Positions 6,034 to 14,319 of a stretch of 15,647 bases of DNA are shown piece after piece (the stretch's first letter is position 1; the number at the start of each line of letters is the position of its first letter). Source of the DNA: Deltaproteobacteria bacterium UBA7527 (lineage in GTDB: Bacteria; Desulfobacterota; Syntrophorhabdia; Syntrophorhabdales; Syntrophorhabdaceae); the NCBI GenBank assembly GCA_002478225.1, contig DLMV01000042.1, positions 80,361-96,007 on the forward strand, read 5' to 3'. The notes under the pieces are model-generated. The model did no database searches. It saw nothing but the letters and a program-made list of their open reading frames with translations, and was not told where the DNA came from. A program made the position numbers and the translations under genes.

Positions 6034-7287
6034 ATGGACATCCGGCCACGATGCTATGATAAGGTTGCCCGGCTGATCGAAAAAGGCGTCGCTATTTCAA
6101 ATCCGTTAACCCTGGATCTGGGCGACGAGGTAAGCGTTGAGCGCATATCGGGAAAGGGCGTCACAATATATCCGGGATGCAGGATATACGGCGGGCAGAC
6201 CGTCATATCTGCGGGCGCCAGGATCGGCTACGAAGGCCCGGTTACGATAGATGACTGCCAGATAGGGCCCGGCGTCGAACTTAAAGGCGGATATTTCAAT
6301 AGATCGGTATTTCTGGAAAAGGCAAGCATGGGGCTGGGTGCGCAGGTGCGAGAAGGCTGCATCCTCGAAGAGGAGGCGAACGGGGCGCATTGTGTTGGCC
6401 TGAAGCAGACGATCCTCTTCCCCTTTGTTACGCTCGGGAGCCTGGTCAACTTCTGTGATTGTTTGATGGCCGGGGGAAAAAGCCGCAAAGATCACAGCGA
6501 GGTAGGCAGCTCATATATTCATTTCAACTATACACCGGACGGCGATAAGACCACGGCGTCGCTGATAGGCGATGTGCCGAGGGGCGTGATGCTTAATCAG
6601 CCTGCCATCTTTCTCGGCGGTCAGGGCGGCATCGTGGGTCCTTTGCGTATGGGGTATGGCAACATCGTTGCCGCCGGTTCGATACTCAGAAACGATTTCC
6701 CGGAAGACAATATGCTTATTGTCGGGAAGACGCACTCGCCGAAAACAGTTCATGTTGCTCCTGGTGCGTATACGAACCTCCACCGGATAGTGGGCAACAA
6801 CATCATCTACCTTGCAAACCTGATGGCGCTCGAAGAATGGTATATTCATGTGAGGCGTCCCTTTTTTGACGTACAGGAGCTTGGCAACCTTATATATGCC
6901 GGTTTGCTTGATAAGCTGTCGCTTGCGAAAAAGGAGAGGATGAAGCGCTTGCGGATCCTGGCTGAAAAGACAAAGATGTATTCCGAAGGCGGCGCGGAAA
7001 AGAAGCGGGAGACAGCCGGAAAGAAAGAGTTCTACGAGAGGTTCGCGGAAATAGAGGAGCTGTTCTCGGGCGGCATAAAAGGTGGTGCGGTTGAGAAGGG
7101 CCGTGATGGTTTCCTCTCTTCTTTTGAGAAAGAATCCTGCGGGAGTCAAAGAAATTATATAGCGGCAATACAGGGGCTTCCCGCTCAAATTTCTGAAAAA
7201 GGCGTTCAGTGGCTTCAAGGTATTGTTGATGCTTATTGTGAAAAGGCAAAAACGATCATGCCGTCACTCAATATGTTCGGGAAATGA
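6034..7287 (+). CDS. GlmU-like left-handed beta-helix (hexapeptide repeat) protein lacking the nucleotidyltransferase domain
   Basis: The 417-residue product contains a long run of hexapeptide-type rungs (about residues 45-240: VTIYPGCRIYGG, VISAGARIGYEG, VTIDDCQIGPGVELKGG, GNIVAAGSIL), the fold of the GlmU acetyltransferase domain. Its central block (SEVGSSYIHFNYTPDGDKTTASLIGDVPRGV) replaces the GlmU catalytic segment. The C-terminal ~150 residues are helical and charged. Such proteins are often labelled UDP-GlcNAc pyrophosphorylase, but the Rossmann uridylyltransferase domain with its LAAGxGTRM motif is absent here, so the activity is uncertain. The location 31 nt before glmM supports a part in UDP-GlcNAc or related sugar synthesis. 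ATG 6034 is favoured because GGAGG (6024-6028) sits 5 nt upstream; ATG 6007, nine codons earlier, is the alternative and lacks a good Shine-Dalgarno. Confidence 0.78.
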   Translation: MDIRPRCYDKVARLIEKGVAISNPLTLDLGDEVSVERISGKGVTIYPGCRIYGGQTVISAGARIGYEGPVTIDDCQIGPGVELKGGYFNRSVFLEKASMGLGAQVREGCILEEEANGAHCVGLKQTILFPFVTLGSLVNFCDCLMAGGKSRKDHSEVGSSYIHFNYTPDGDKTTASLIGDVPRGVMLNQPAIFLGGQGGIVGPLRMGYGNIVAAGSILRNDFPEDNMLIVGKTHSPKTVHVAPGAYTNLHRIVGNNIIYLANLMALEEWYIHVRRPFFDVQELGNLIYAGLLDKLSLAKKERMKRLRILAEKTKMYSEGGAEKKRETAGKKEFYERFAEIEELFSGGIKGGAVEKGRDGFLSSFEKESCGSQRNYIAAIQGLPAQISEKGVQWLQGIVDAYCEKAKTIMPSLNMFGK

Positions 7288-7318
7288 TTTTTGTAATCCA
7301 TGCACAAGGAAAACCATT

Positions 7319-8671
7319 ATGGGTAAACTGTTCGGTACCGATGGAGTAAGAGGAGAAGCAAATCGCTATCCGATGAATGCAGAGATCGCCTTCGCCTTAG
7401 GGCAGGCGGTCGTATATCTCTTAAAAAAAGAGCATCACCGTCCAAGAATAGTTATTGGAAAAGACACCCGGATCTCCGGTTATATGCTTGAGGGCGCCCT
7501 TGAGTCGGGGATAACCTCCATGGGCGGCAATCCTTATCTGCTCGGGGTGTTGCCGACCCCCGGGATAGCTTTCATTGCACAAAGCATGCGCGCCGATGCG
7601 GGGATCGTTATATCGGCTTCGCACAACCCATACCAGGACAACGGGATAAAGATCTTTTCCGGCAGCGGCTTCAAGCTTTCAGATGAGCAGGAAGAGGCGA
7701 TAGAGGATCTGGTGCTGGGCAACACGCTTAACAGCCTGGTGCCGCCCGTCAAGGATATGGGGCAGGCATACCGGTTGGGCGATGTGCACGGCCGTTATAT
7801 CGTTTTTTTAAAGAACACATTCCCGCGGGACCTGTCAATGGAAGGGATGAAGATAGTCATAGATAGCGCCAACGGCGCCACATACAAAGTTGCCCCTGAG
7901 ACCTTCTGGGAACTGGGAGCGGACATAGAGGTCATCCATAACACGCCAAACGGAATAAACATCAATGATATGTGCGGATCGCAGTATACCCGGGATCTAA
8001 GGAAAAAGGTCGTGGAAAGCGGGGCTGCAATAGGGCTTGCTTTTGACGGCGATGGCGACCGCCTAATCGCCGTGGACGAAAAAGGACAGGAAATAACAGG
8101 CGACCAGATCCTGCTTATATGCGCTGCCATGTTTAAAGAACAGGGCAGGTTGAGGAACGACCTCGTTGTGAGCACTGTAATGAGCAACCTGGGGCTACGG
8201 ATAGCATGCAAGCGTTACGGTTTTAAATACCATGCATCAAAGGTTGGGGACCGCTATGTTCTGGAGGATATGGTTCAGCTGGGCAGTGCGGTAGGCGGAG
8301 AAGAGTCGGGGCACATGATATTTCTCGATCACCATACCACAGGCGACGGCATTGTCACCGCCATGCAGCTCATTGCAGCGATGGTCAGGACAGGCAAGCC
8401 CCTTTCAGAGCTTGCAAAGATGATGGACATCTATCCGCAGAAGCTGATCAATGTGGATGTTCAGAGCAAGCCCGACGTCGCAACCGTGCCTCAGATCATG
8501 GAAGTGATCAAGAGGGTTGAGAAGGAGCTGGGAGATGACGGACGTGTCCTTGTCCGTTATTCAGGCACACAGAACATGTGCAGGGTCATGGTTGAGGGAC
8601 CGAGCGAAGGTGTTACGGAAAAGTGCTGTAAAGAGATCGCCGATGCCGTGAAGAGCGTCCTTGGCGGATAA
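7319..8671 (+). CDS. glmM: Phosphoglucosamine mutase
   Basis: GlmM interconverts glucosamine-6-phosphate and glucosamine-1-phosphate, feeding UDP-GlcNAc for peptidoglycan and lipopolysaccharide. The 450-residue product matches the family length (~445). It begins MGKLFGTDGVRGEAN, has the active-site phosphoserine Ser101 in ISASHNPY, the Mg2+ loop DGDGDR (Asp243, Asp245, Asp247), and the sugar-binding loop GGEESGH. The C-terminal phosphate loop reads RYSGTQNMCRVMVEG, where most family members have SGTEP, so Glu-Pro is replaced by Gln-Asn. ATG 7319 is chosen because AAGGA (7306-7310) lies 8 nt upstream and the protein then starts at the family's usual position; the frame extends to TTG 7223, but that part overlaps the end of the beta-helix gene and looks non-native. 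It is probably cotranscribed with that gene. Confidence 0.96.
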   Translation: MGKLFGTDGVRGEANRYPMNAEIAFALGQAVVYLLKKEHHRPRIVIGKDTRISGYMLEGALESGITSMGGNPYLLGVLPTPGIAFIAQSMRADAGIVISASHNPYQDNGIKIFSGSGFKLSDEQEEAIEDLVLGNTLNSLVPPVKDMGQAYRLGDVHGRYIVFLKNTFPRDLSMEGMKIVIDSANGATYKVAPETFWELGADIEVIHNTPNGININDMCGSQYTRDLRKKVVESGAAIGLAFDGDGDRLIAVDEKGQEITGDQILLICAAMFKEQGRLRNDLVVSTVMSNLGLRIACKRYGFKYHASKVGDRYVLEDMVQLGSAVGGEESGHMIFLDHHTTGDGIVTAMQLIAAMVRTGKPLSELAKMMDIYPQKLINVDVQSKPDVATVPQIMEVIKRVEKELGDDGRVLVRYSGTQNMCRVMVEGPSEGVTEKCCKEIADAVKSVLGG

Positions 8672-8677
8672 TTGGGA

Positions 8678-8703
8678 AGGCAAGGCCGCTGCCGGCCCTG
8701 CCT
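8678..8703. terminator. Strong hairpin between the convergent glmM and EF-hand genes
   Basis: An 11-bp stem with one A-C mismatch and a 4-nt loop (arms AGGCAAGGCCG and CGGCCCTGCCT) starts 7 nt after the glmM stop. It lies between convergent genes, where a bidirectional terminator is expected. No T-run follows on either side, so intrinsic termination may be weak. Confidence 0.45.
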
Positions 8704-8742
8704 CATGTCCTTCAGGTCTCGCTGTCCTCTTTTGAGCAGCTG

Positions 8743-9357
8743 TTATTTCTTCGGCTGCTTTTCCTTGCCGGACGCCTTGTCTTTCCCGAGCCAGGATATG
8801 TTGTATTCTTCGATCGTGATGATGCCGTCACCATCGAGATCCATCATCTTTGCCATCTCCTTCATCCTGGTCATATATTCGTCGCGGGTCAACTTGCCGT
8901 CTTTATTCTCGTCGAGGTCGACAAAGCGGCCTGCCCAGAATCCAACGCATTCATTGGGCTGTATCTTCCCATCCTTGCTCGTATCCATACGCTGTATCCT
9001 TGACGCACTCCGGTCCATCTTTACAGGATCCTTCACTTTGGCGGCGTCTCCTACGGTCCCGCACCAGTACATCGCCCATTCCTCAACCACCACGACGCCG
9101 TCTTTGTTCGTGTCGGCGGCATCAAAGTTTTTCTGTCTTGCCTGCAGGTATTCTTCGACCGTGAGCTTGCCGTCCTTGTTGGCGTCTTCATTTTTGTACC
9201 GGTCTGCGATTGCCTTTTTCATCTCTGTCCTGGTTACCACTCCGTCCTTATTGGTATCAGCCTTGTCATGCAGGGACTGTGCGTACACTGTTCCGTATCC
9301 AAGAAATAAAAACATGCACAGACCGACCACAATGCTCATGAACGGAATCTTTTTCAT
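8743..9357 (-). CDS. Secreted protein with six EF-hand calcium-binding loops
   Basis: The 204-residue product has a signal peptide (Lys-Lys, hydrophobic core, likely cleavage after Ala26 in VYAQS) and so should be periplasmic or exported. Six canonical 12-residue EF-hand loops are readable: 34-45 (DTNKDGVVTRTE), 58-69, 82-93, 125-136, 149-160 and 173-184 (DLDGDGIITIEE). All have Asp at 1, Asp/Asn/Ser-type residues at 3, Asp at 5, Gly at 6 and Glu at 12. Such proteins bind Ca2+ as buffers or sensors; no catalytic domain is visible. The C-terminus is a short lysine-rich tail. ATG 9357 is supported by GGGAGG just upstream. It diverges from the multi-PAS kinase gene and has its own near-perfect promoter. 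Confidence 0.9.
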   Translation of the reverse strand: MKKIPFMSIVVGLCMFLFLGYGTVYAQSLHDKADTNKDGVVTRTEMKKAIADRYKNEDANKDGKLTVEEYLQARQKNFDAADTNKDGVVVVEEWAMYWCGTVGDAAKVKDPVKMDRSASRIQRMDTSKDGKIQPNECVGFWAGRFVDLDENKDGKLTRDEYMTRMKEMAKMMDLDGDGIITIEEYNISWLGKDKASGKEKQPKK

Positions 9358-9395
9358 ACAGCCTCCCTGGTAAAATGATTTGAAGTATACTCAAT

Positions 9396-9423
9396 TATAC
9401 AGATAAGGCCGGCAATGTCAAAG
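9396..9423 (-). promoter_or_regulatory. Consensus sigma70 promoter of the EF-hand gene
   Basis: On the minus strand TTGACA (9423-9418) and TATAAT (9401-9396) both match the consensus at every position, with a 16-bp spacer. The predicted start site is about 30 nt upstream of ATG 9357, leaving room for the GGGAGG ribosome-binding site. Confidence 0.72.
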
Positions 9424-9477
9424 GGAAGCTTTCTTTTGCTGAACCCATAGATCGTGGATCGTAAAAGAAAACCTGTT

Positions 9478-9505
9478 GAAATAAATGTTTTTATTGGTAT
9501 CATGT
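9478..9505 (+). promoter_or_regulatory. Candidate sigma70 promoter of the hybrid kinase gene
   Basis: TTGAAA (9478-9483) and TATCAT (9500-9505) each match at five of six positions with a 16-bp spacer. The predicted start near 9512 gives a leader of about 28 nt that includes AAGGAG (9523-9528) ahead of the GTG at 9540. It diverges from the EF-hand promoter, with about 55 bp between the two -35 boxes. Confidence 0.5.
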
Positions 9506-9539
9506 AAAGAGTTATAAAAGCTAAGGAGATTGGTGAGGG

Positions 9540-12500
9540 GTGAAGAAGAATAAAACGAAAGCAGAGCTTTTGTACGAATTGGATGTATTGCGCAAGCAGG
9601 TAGAACAATTCAAAAAGACCACAGGAGTGCGCAGGCGGCGGGGCGCATCCTCAGAAGAGGATGAGGATATCTATAAGATTGCGGTTGAAAGCTCCAATGA
9701 CGGAATTATAATCCTGCGGAGCGATAAACGTCTCTACTGCAATAAGAAATATCTTGAGATGTTAGGGTATAAGAGCATTGAAGAACTTGCCGATGTGCCT
9801 CCCTTCCTCACCGTTCATCCCGACGACAGGAAGATGGTGGCTGATTCTGCCCGAAGAAGGCAGCAGGGAGAAGAAGCTCCGACACGATATGAATGCAGGT
9901 TGATAAAAAAAGACGGCTCAACGATCCATGTTGAGGTTTCGGCGTCGGGCATCATGTATCAAGGCAAACGGGCCTCCTTAGGATTCGTAAGAGATATAAC
10001 CGCATACAAGGAAACAGAGAAAGCGCTCATGACAAAGGAAGAAACACTGCGGGCGCTGGTCAACGCGACCAATGAATCCCTGCTCCTGATTGACACGGAA
10101 GGAACGATCCTCGTAGCAAGTGAAACATTGGCGAAACGGATAGGCAAAGACGTCAAGGAACTGATCGGCACCTGCATATATGATCACTTTGGGCCGGTGG
10201 TGGGAAGATCAAGGAAAGAGAAGATTGACCACGTTGTTCGTACGGGCCAGGCTGCCCACTTCGAAGATGAAAGGGCCGGGAGAATTTACGACGCATTCGT
10301 CTACCCTGTTTTTGATGAAAACAAAAAGGTATCGCAGATAGCTGTTTTTGCCATCGACATCACTGATCGGAAGGAGGCCGAGAAGGCGCTCCAGGCGAGC
10401 GAAGAAAGGTACCGCAGGATCTTCGAACATTCCATAGAGGGCATCTTCCAGTCAACACCGGACGGAAGACACTTAAGCGCAAACCCTGCTATGGCGAAGA
10501 TGTTTGGGTATGACTCCCCGGAGGAGATGATCGCAGCTACGACTGATATAGCGAGACAGATATATGTACACCCGGAACAACGGGATGCCTTCAAGAAGAT
10601 CATTGAGGAACAAGGTTTTATTGAGAATTTCGAATCGGAACAGCACCGCAGGGACGGGAGCACGTTCTGGGTCTCCAGCAATGTCCGGGTTGTATCGGCT
10701 CCCGATGGGACAACGCTCTGTTATGAAGGCACCGTGATCGATATTACCTCACGAAAAAAAGCTGAAGAGGCCCTGCGCCTGGAGCGGGAAAGGTTCTTTA
10801 CCCTTACAGAGAACGCCCCCTACGGGCTTGCATTCATTGATGAGGATGGTACCTTTCACTACATTAACCCTAAGTTCAAAGAGATATTCGGCTACAATCT
10901 CAATGATGTTCCAAACGGCAAAGAATGGTTCAGAAGGGCATACCCTGACCCGGCATACAGGCATACCGTGATAGCGGCATGGATCGAAGACATACAAGAG
11001 ACAGGAGTATCAGAGCAGAAGGAAAGGGTCTTTAGGGTGAAGTGCAAGGACGGTACCGACAAGATAATCAGTTTTATTCCTGTCAAATTATCGACAGGCA
11101 GCAACATAATGGCCTGCGAGGACATCACCCGGCGTAAACAGACCGAAGAAGAGCTTCGCGCAGCGCACGAGCGGTTCTTTAATATCATTGAGTTCCTGCC
11201 CGACGCGACGCTGGTCATCGACAGCGAAAAAAGGGTGGTAACGTGGAACCGTGCCTGCGAAGAGATGACGGGTGTCAGAAAGGAGGATATTATTGGAAAA
11301 GGCAACTACGAGTATGGTCTTGCATTTTACGGCACAAGACGACCCATACTCATAGACTATGTTGTTGCTGATTCCGATGAGATAAAGAAGAAATACGAAT
11401 CTATCAAGAAAAAAGGCAACATACTCTACGGCGAGGTGTTCATACCGGGATTGTACGGCGGAAAGGGCGCATATCTATCAGGGACCGCTTCTCCCTTGTT
11501 CGACAGCAGCGGGAACATCGTCGGCGCCATAGAGGCGGTCCGTGATATCACTGAGCGCAAGAACCTCGAATCGCAGCTCTTCCAGGCCCAGAAACTGCAG
11601 GCGATAGGGACCCTGGCAGGCGGCATTGCCCATGACTTCAACAACCTTCTTATGGCCATCCTTGGCTATACATCCCTGATGCTGATGGATGTAGAGCCAG
11701 GCCACCACCATTACGAAAAGCTGAAGATAATAGAAAAAGAGGTGCAAAGCGGGGCAGACCTGACAAAGCAGCTGTTGGGATTTGCGCGGGGCGGAAAATA
11801 TGAAGTGAAACCAACGGACATGAACGAGATCGTTATAAAATCCTCTGATGTATTCGGAAGGACCAAGAGGGATATCGTTATCCACAGAAGGCTCCAGAGC
11901 GGCCTCTCCATCGTAGAGGTAGACCGGGGTCAGATAGAACAGGTGCTTTTGAACCTCTACATCAATGCCTGGCATGCGATGCCCTCAGGGGGAGATCTCT
12001 ACCTTGAAACGCATAATGTTGTTCTTGATGAAGCTCAAGCCGACAACTACCTTGTAAGTTCCGGACAATACGTAAAGATATCCATAACCGATACCGGTGT
12101 GGGCATGGACGAGACAACAAAGCAAAGGATCTTTGAGCCTTTCTTCACCACACGGGAGATGGGAAGAGGAACCGGCCTGGGATTAGCGTCTGCACACGGC
12201 ATTATTAAGCACCATGGCGGCGTCATCAATGTTTACAGCGAGAAAGGCAAAGGCACAACCTTCAACATCTATCTCCCTGCTTCAGGGAAAGAGCGTATCG
12301 AGGATAAGGTCATATCAGGCGATCTTTTAAAGGGCAATGAGACGATCCTTTTTGTTGATGATCAGGATGTGGTCATTGATGTTGGAAGGTCGATCCTGAA
12401 GGAGCTTGGCTATAATGTATTGCTTGCACGAAGCGGGCAGGAGGCGATCGATATTTATGCACAGCGCATGGAAGAGATCGACCTGGTGATCCTCGACATG

Positions 12501-12698
12501 ATCATGCCGGCTATGGGCGGCGGGGAAACATATGACAGGCTGAAGGAACTCGACCCCGGGGTCAAGGTCATTCTCTCGAGCGGCTACAGCCTGAACGGGC
12601 AGGCAACGGGGATACTTGAGCGCGGATGTAATGGTTTTATCCAAAAGCCTTTCAATGTGAGTGAATTATCGAAAAAGATACGGGAGATACTGGATTAA
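9540..12698 (+). CDS. Soluble hybrid sensor histidine kinase: coiled coil - five PAS - HisKA - HATPase - receiver
   Basis: The 1052-residue protein has a short N-terminal coiled coil and then five PAS domains starting near residues 43, 168, 288, 415 and 543 (several end in DIT-x-RK-type linkers). The dimerisation/phosphoacceptor region has His698 in GGIAHDFNNLL. The ATPase shows the N box (LNLYINAWHAMPSGG), G1 (DTGVGMD), F box (FEPFFTT) and G2 (GRGTGLGL). A C-terminal receiver has Asp986 in LVILDMIMP. No membrane segment is seen, so it should sense a cytoplasmic signal; ligands of the PAS domains are unknown. There is no DNA-binding output, so the phosphate must pass to a partner not encoded here or be regulated by the receiver. 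GTG 9540 is used because AAGGAG lies 11 nt upstream and no better start is in frame. The NicO-like gene follows 27 nt later. Confidence 0.93.
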   Translation: MKKNKTKAELLYELDVLRKQVEQFKKTTGVRRRRGASSEEDEDIYKIAVESSNDGIIILRSDKRLYCNKKYLEMLGYKSIEELADVPPFLTVHPDDRKMVADSARRRQQGEEAPTRYECRLIKKDGSTIHVEVSASGIMYQGKRASLGFVRDITAYKETEKALMTKEETLRALVNATNESLLLIDTEGTILVASETLAKRIGKDVKELIGTCIYDHFGPVVGRSRKEKIDHVVRTGQAAHFEDERAGRIYDAFVYPVFDENKKVSQIAVFAIDITDRKEAEKALQASEERYRRIFEHSIEGIFQSTPDGRHLSANPAMAKMFGYDSPEEMIAATTDIARQIYVHPEQRDAFKKIIEEQGFIENFESEQHRRDGSTFWVSSNVRVVSAPDGTTLCYEGTVIDITSRKKAEEALRLERERFFTLTENAPYGLAFIDEDGTFHYINPKFKEIFGYNLNDVPNGKEWFRRAYPDPAYRHTVIAAWIEDIQETGVSEQKERVFRVKCKDGTDKIISFIPVKLSTGSNIMACEDITRRKQTEEELRAAHERFFNIIEFLPDATLVIDSEKRVVTWNRACEEMTGVRKEDIIGKGNYEYGLAFYGTRRPILIDYVVADSDEIKKKYESIKKKGNILYGEVFIPGLYGGKGAYLSGTASPLFDSSGNIVGAIEAVRDITERKNLESQLFQAQKLQAIGTLAGGIAHDFNNLLMAILGYTSLMLMDVEPGHHHYEKLKIIEKEVQSGADLTKQLLGFARGGKYEVKPTDMNEIVIKSSDVFGRTKRDIVIHRRLQSGLSIVEVDRGQIEQVLLNLYINAWHAMPSGGDLYLETHNVVLDEAQADNYLVSSGQYVKISITDTGVGMDETTKQRIFEPFFTTREMGRGTGLGLASAHGIIKHHGGVINVYSEKGKGTTFNIYLPASGKERIEDKVISGDLLKGNETILFVDDQDVVIDVGRSILKELGYNVLLARSGQEAIDIYAQRMEEIDLVILDMIMPAMGGGETYDRLKELDPGVKVILSSGYSLNGQATGILERGCNGFIQKPFNVSELSKKIREILD

Positions 12699-12725
12699 TT
12701 GTGCAAAAAAGGATTATCATGACAT

Positions 12726-13439
12726 ATGGACCATGAACTCACAGTCCTCATGATCACTGCGGCGTCCATCGGTTTTTTCCATACACTGCTGGGGCCGGAC
12801 CATTACATCCCTTTTATCGTCTTCGCGCGGGTAAGGAAGTGGTCCATTGCGAGGACGGCATTGTTCACGTTCCTTTGCGGTGTCGGTCATATCGGGAGCT
12901 CCGTTGTGCTCGGTATCATAGGCATTGCCCTGGGGATTGCGGTCACAAAGCTGGAATTCGTGGAATCGTTCCGCGGCAACATAGCCGGATGGGCTCTAAT
13001 AGCCTTTGGTTTTATGTATTGTATCTGGGGATTGCGAAAGATGTTCGGGAGCCGTCCCCATGAGCATGCCCACGCGCATATCGACGGAGAGGTCCATGCG
13101 CACAGGCATTCCCATTCAGAAGGGCATGTGCACATACACGATAAGGAGGGCGTTGTAAACCTTACCCCCTGGGTCCTCTTTACGATCTTTGTTTTTGGTC
13201 CCTGCGAACCGCTGATCCCGATCCTTATGTACCCCGCTGCGAAGAGCAGCATCTGGGGGCTGGTGGCAGTGACCGCTGTGTTCGGCGGCGTGACGATCCT
13301 GACAATGCTCGGCGTCGTCCTTATCTCGGTCCTTGGCATCAACTTCCTGCCAATGGCCAGGCTTGAACGATACAACCATGTCCTGGCAGGGGCCACGATA
13401 TTCCTTTGCGGGATAGCGATACAGTTCATCGGCCTGTAA
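12726..13439 (+). CDS. NicO/UreH-type membrane protein with histidine-rich loop, putative metal transporter
   Basis: The 237-residue protein has about six hydrophobic helices. The first contains HTLLGPDHYIPF (His19, Asp25, His26), similar to the metal-binding HX4DH signature of nickel/cobalt permeases but with five intervening residues. The cytoplasmic or periplasmic loop at 112-138 has 11 histidines in 27 residues. The second half repeats a related pattern (FVFGPCEPLIPIL). These features fit the NicO/UreH_2/RcnA-like group, so uptake or efflux of a divalent metal such as Ni2+ or Co2+ is likely; neither direction nor metal can be read. The gene lies 27 nt after the hybrid kinase on the same strand and is probably cotranscribed. 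ATG 12726 has only a distant AAAAGG, so translation may depend on the upstream gene. Confidence 0.8.
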   Translation: MDHELTVLMITAASIGFFHTLLGPDHYIPFIVFARVRKWSIARTALFTFLCGVGHIGSSVVLGIIGIALGIAVTKLEFVESFRGNIAGWALIAFGFMYCIWGLRKMFGSRPHEHAHAHIDGEVHAHRHSHSEGHVHIHDKEGVVNLTPWVLFTIFVFGPCEPLIPILMYPAAKSSIWGLVAVTAVFGGVTILTMLGVVLISVLGINFLPMARLERYNHVLAGATIFLCGIAIQFIGL

Positions 13440-13462
13440 CTGAAAGGCCAGCGGACGTTACC

Positions 13463-14293
13463 ATGGAAAAGATGATCATCACGGTAGGCGTTACCGGATC
13501 ACGGATCACAAGGGAGCAGACGCCTTATATCCCTGTTTTGCCGGAGGAGATCGCGGCATCGGGGATCGAGGCCTGGAGGGCTGGCGCCGCGGTGGTCCAT
13601 ATCCACGTGAGGGATCCTCGAACAGGGCTCGGCACGCAGGAGCTATCTCTGTTCAAAGAGGTGGTTGATCGTATCCGTGCCGAGACCGACGTTATTCTCT
13701 GCCTTACGACAAGCGGTATCCCGGGGAGGAACCTTCCCGTCCCGGAAAGGCTTCAGCCCCTTGCATTACAGCCGGAGATGGTCTCATTTGACGCGGGCTC
13801 ACTGAACCTGAATCAAACCGTCTTCCTTAATCCGCCGGAATTCCTCGAGACCCTTGCGCAGGAAACCCTTGCCAGGGGCATCAAGCCCGAGCTGGAGGTC
13901 TTTGACGCCGGCATGATCCATACCTGCATCCGCTACGCCGAGAAAGGTCTTCTGAAAAGACCGCTCCATTTCCAGTTCGTCCTCGGGACGATAGGCGGGA
14001 TGCCTGCCACTGCAAAGTCGGTCCTCCACATGACAGAGATACTGCCTGAAGGCTCCACGTGGTCGGTCATCGGCAGCGGCGCAAGCCAGCTCTCCATGGT
14101 CATGCTGGGGATGGTCATGGGCGGCCACGTCCGTGTCGGGCTTGAGGACAACATCTATTATTCAAAGGGCGTGCTTGCGAAGACCAATGCGGAGCTCGTC
14201 GAGCGCGTCGTCCGCATCGCAAAGGAATACGGGCGCGACATCGCAACTCCCGCCGAGGCACGTAAGATCCTGAGCCTCACCGCTCCATCTTAA
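13463..14293 (+). CDS. BKACE family protein (DUF849), beta-keto acid cleavage enzyme, 3-keto-5-aminohexanoate cleavage-like
   Basis: The 276-residue TIM-barrel protein matches the length of Kce, which condenses a beta-keto acid with acetyl-CoA and cleaves it to acetoacetate and a CoA ester in lysine fermentation. The Zn2+ ligands fit: His46 and His48 in VVHIHVRDP, and Glu228 in VRVGLEDN. Other family blocks are LTTSG, PEMVSFDAGS, PELEVFDAGM, and GSGASQLSM. Family members act on many beta-keto acids, so the exact substrate is open. ATG 13463 gives MEKMIITVGVTG, the usual family start; a frame extension to TTG 13406 overlaps the end of the NicO-like gene and is unlikely. No strong Shine-Dalgarno is seen and the gene starts 23 nt after the previous stop, so it may be cotranscribed. 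Confidence 0.92.
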   Translation: MEKMIITVGVTGSRITREQTPYIPVLPEEIAASGIEAWRAGAAVVHIHVRDPRTGLGTQELSLFKEVVDRIRAETDVILCLTTSGIPGRNLPVPERLQPLALQPEMVSFDAGSLNLNQTVFLNPPEFLETLAQETLARGIKPELEVFDAGMIHTCIRYAEKGLLKRPLHFQFVLGTIGGMPATAKSVLHMTEILPEGSTWSVIGSGASQLSMVMLGMVMGGHVRVGLEDNIYYSKGVLAKTNAELVERVVRIAKEYGRDIATPAEARKILSLTAPS

Positions 14294-14319
14294 CCTTATC
14301 CTCAGCCTTAACCTTGCCT

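Noticed and set aside
7223..7318. N-terminal extension of glmM to TTG 7223
   Set aside because: It overlaps the end of the beta-helix gene and reads as non-native Cys/Arg-rich sequence; ATG 7319 has a ribosome-binding site and gives the family start.
8672..9373. 233-codon plus-strand frame antisense to the EF-hand gene
   Set aside because: Ser/Leu-rich translation with no recognisable domain; it mirrors the repetitive EF-hand codons, while the minus strand has a signal peptide, ribosome-binding site and consensus promoter.
13406..13462. 19-residue extension of the BKACE protein
   Set aside because: It overlaps the end of the NicO-like gene and precedes the usual family start MEKMIITVGVTG.
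14294..14319. Terminator between the convergent BKACE and panE-like genes
   Set aside because: The 26-bp gap contains no stable inverted repeat or T-run.
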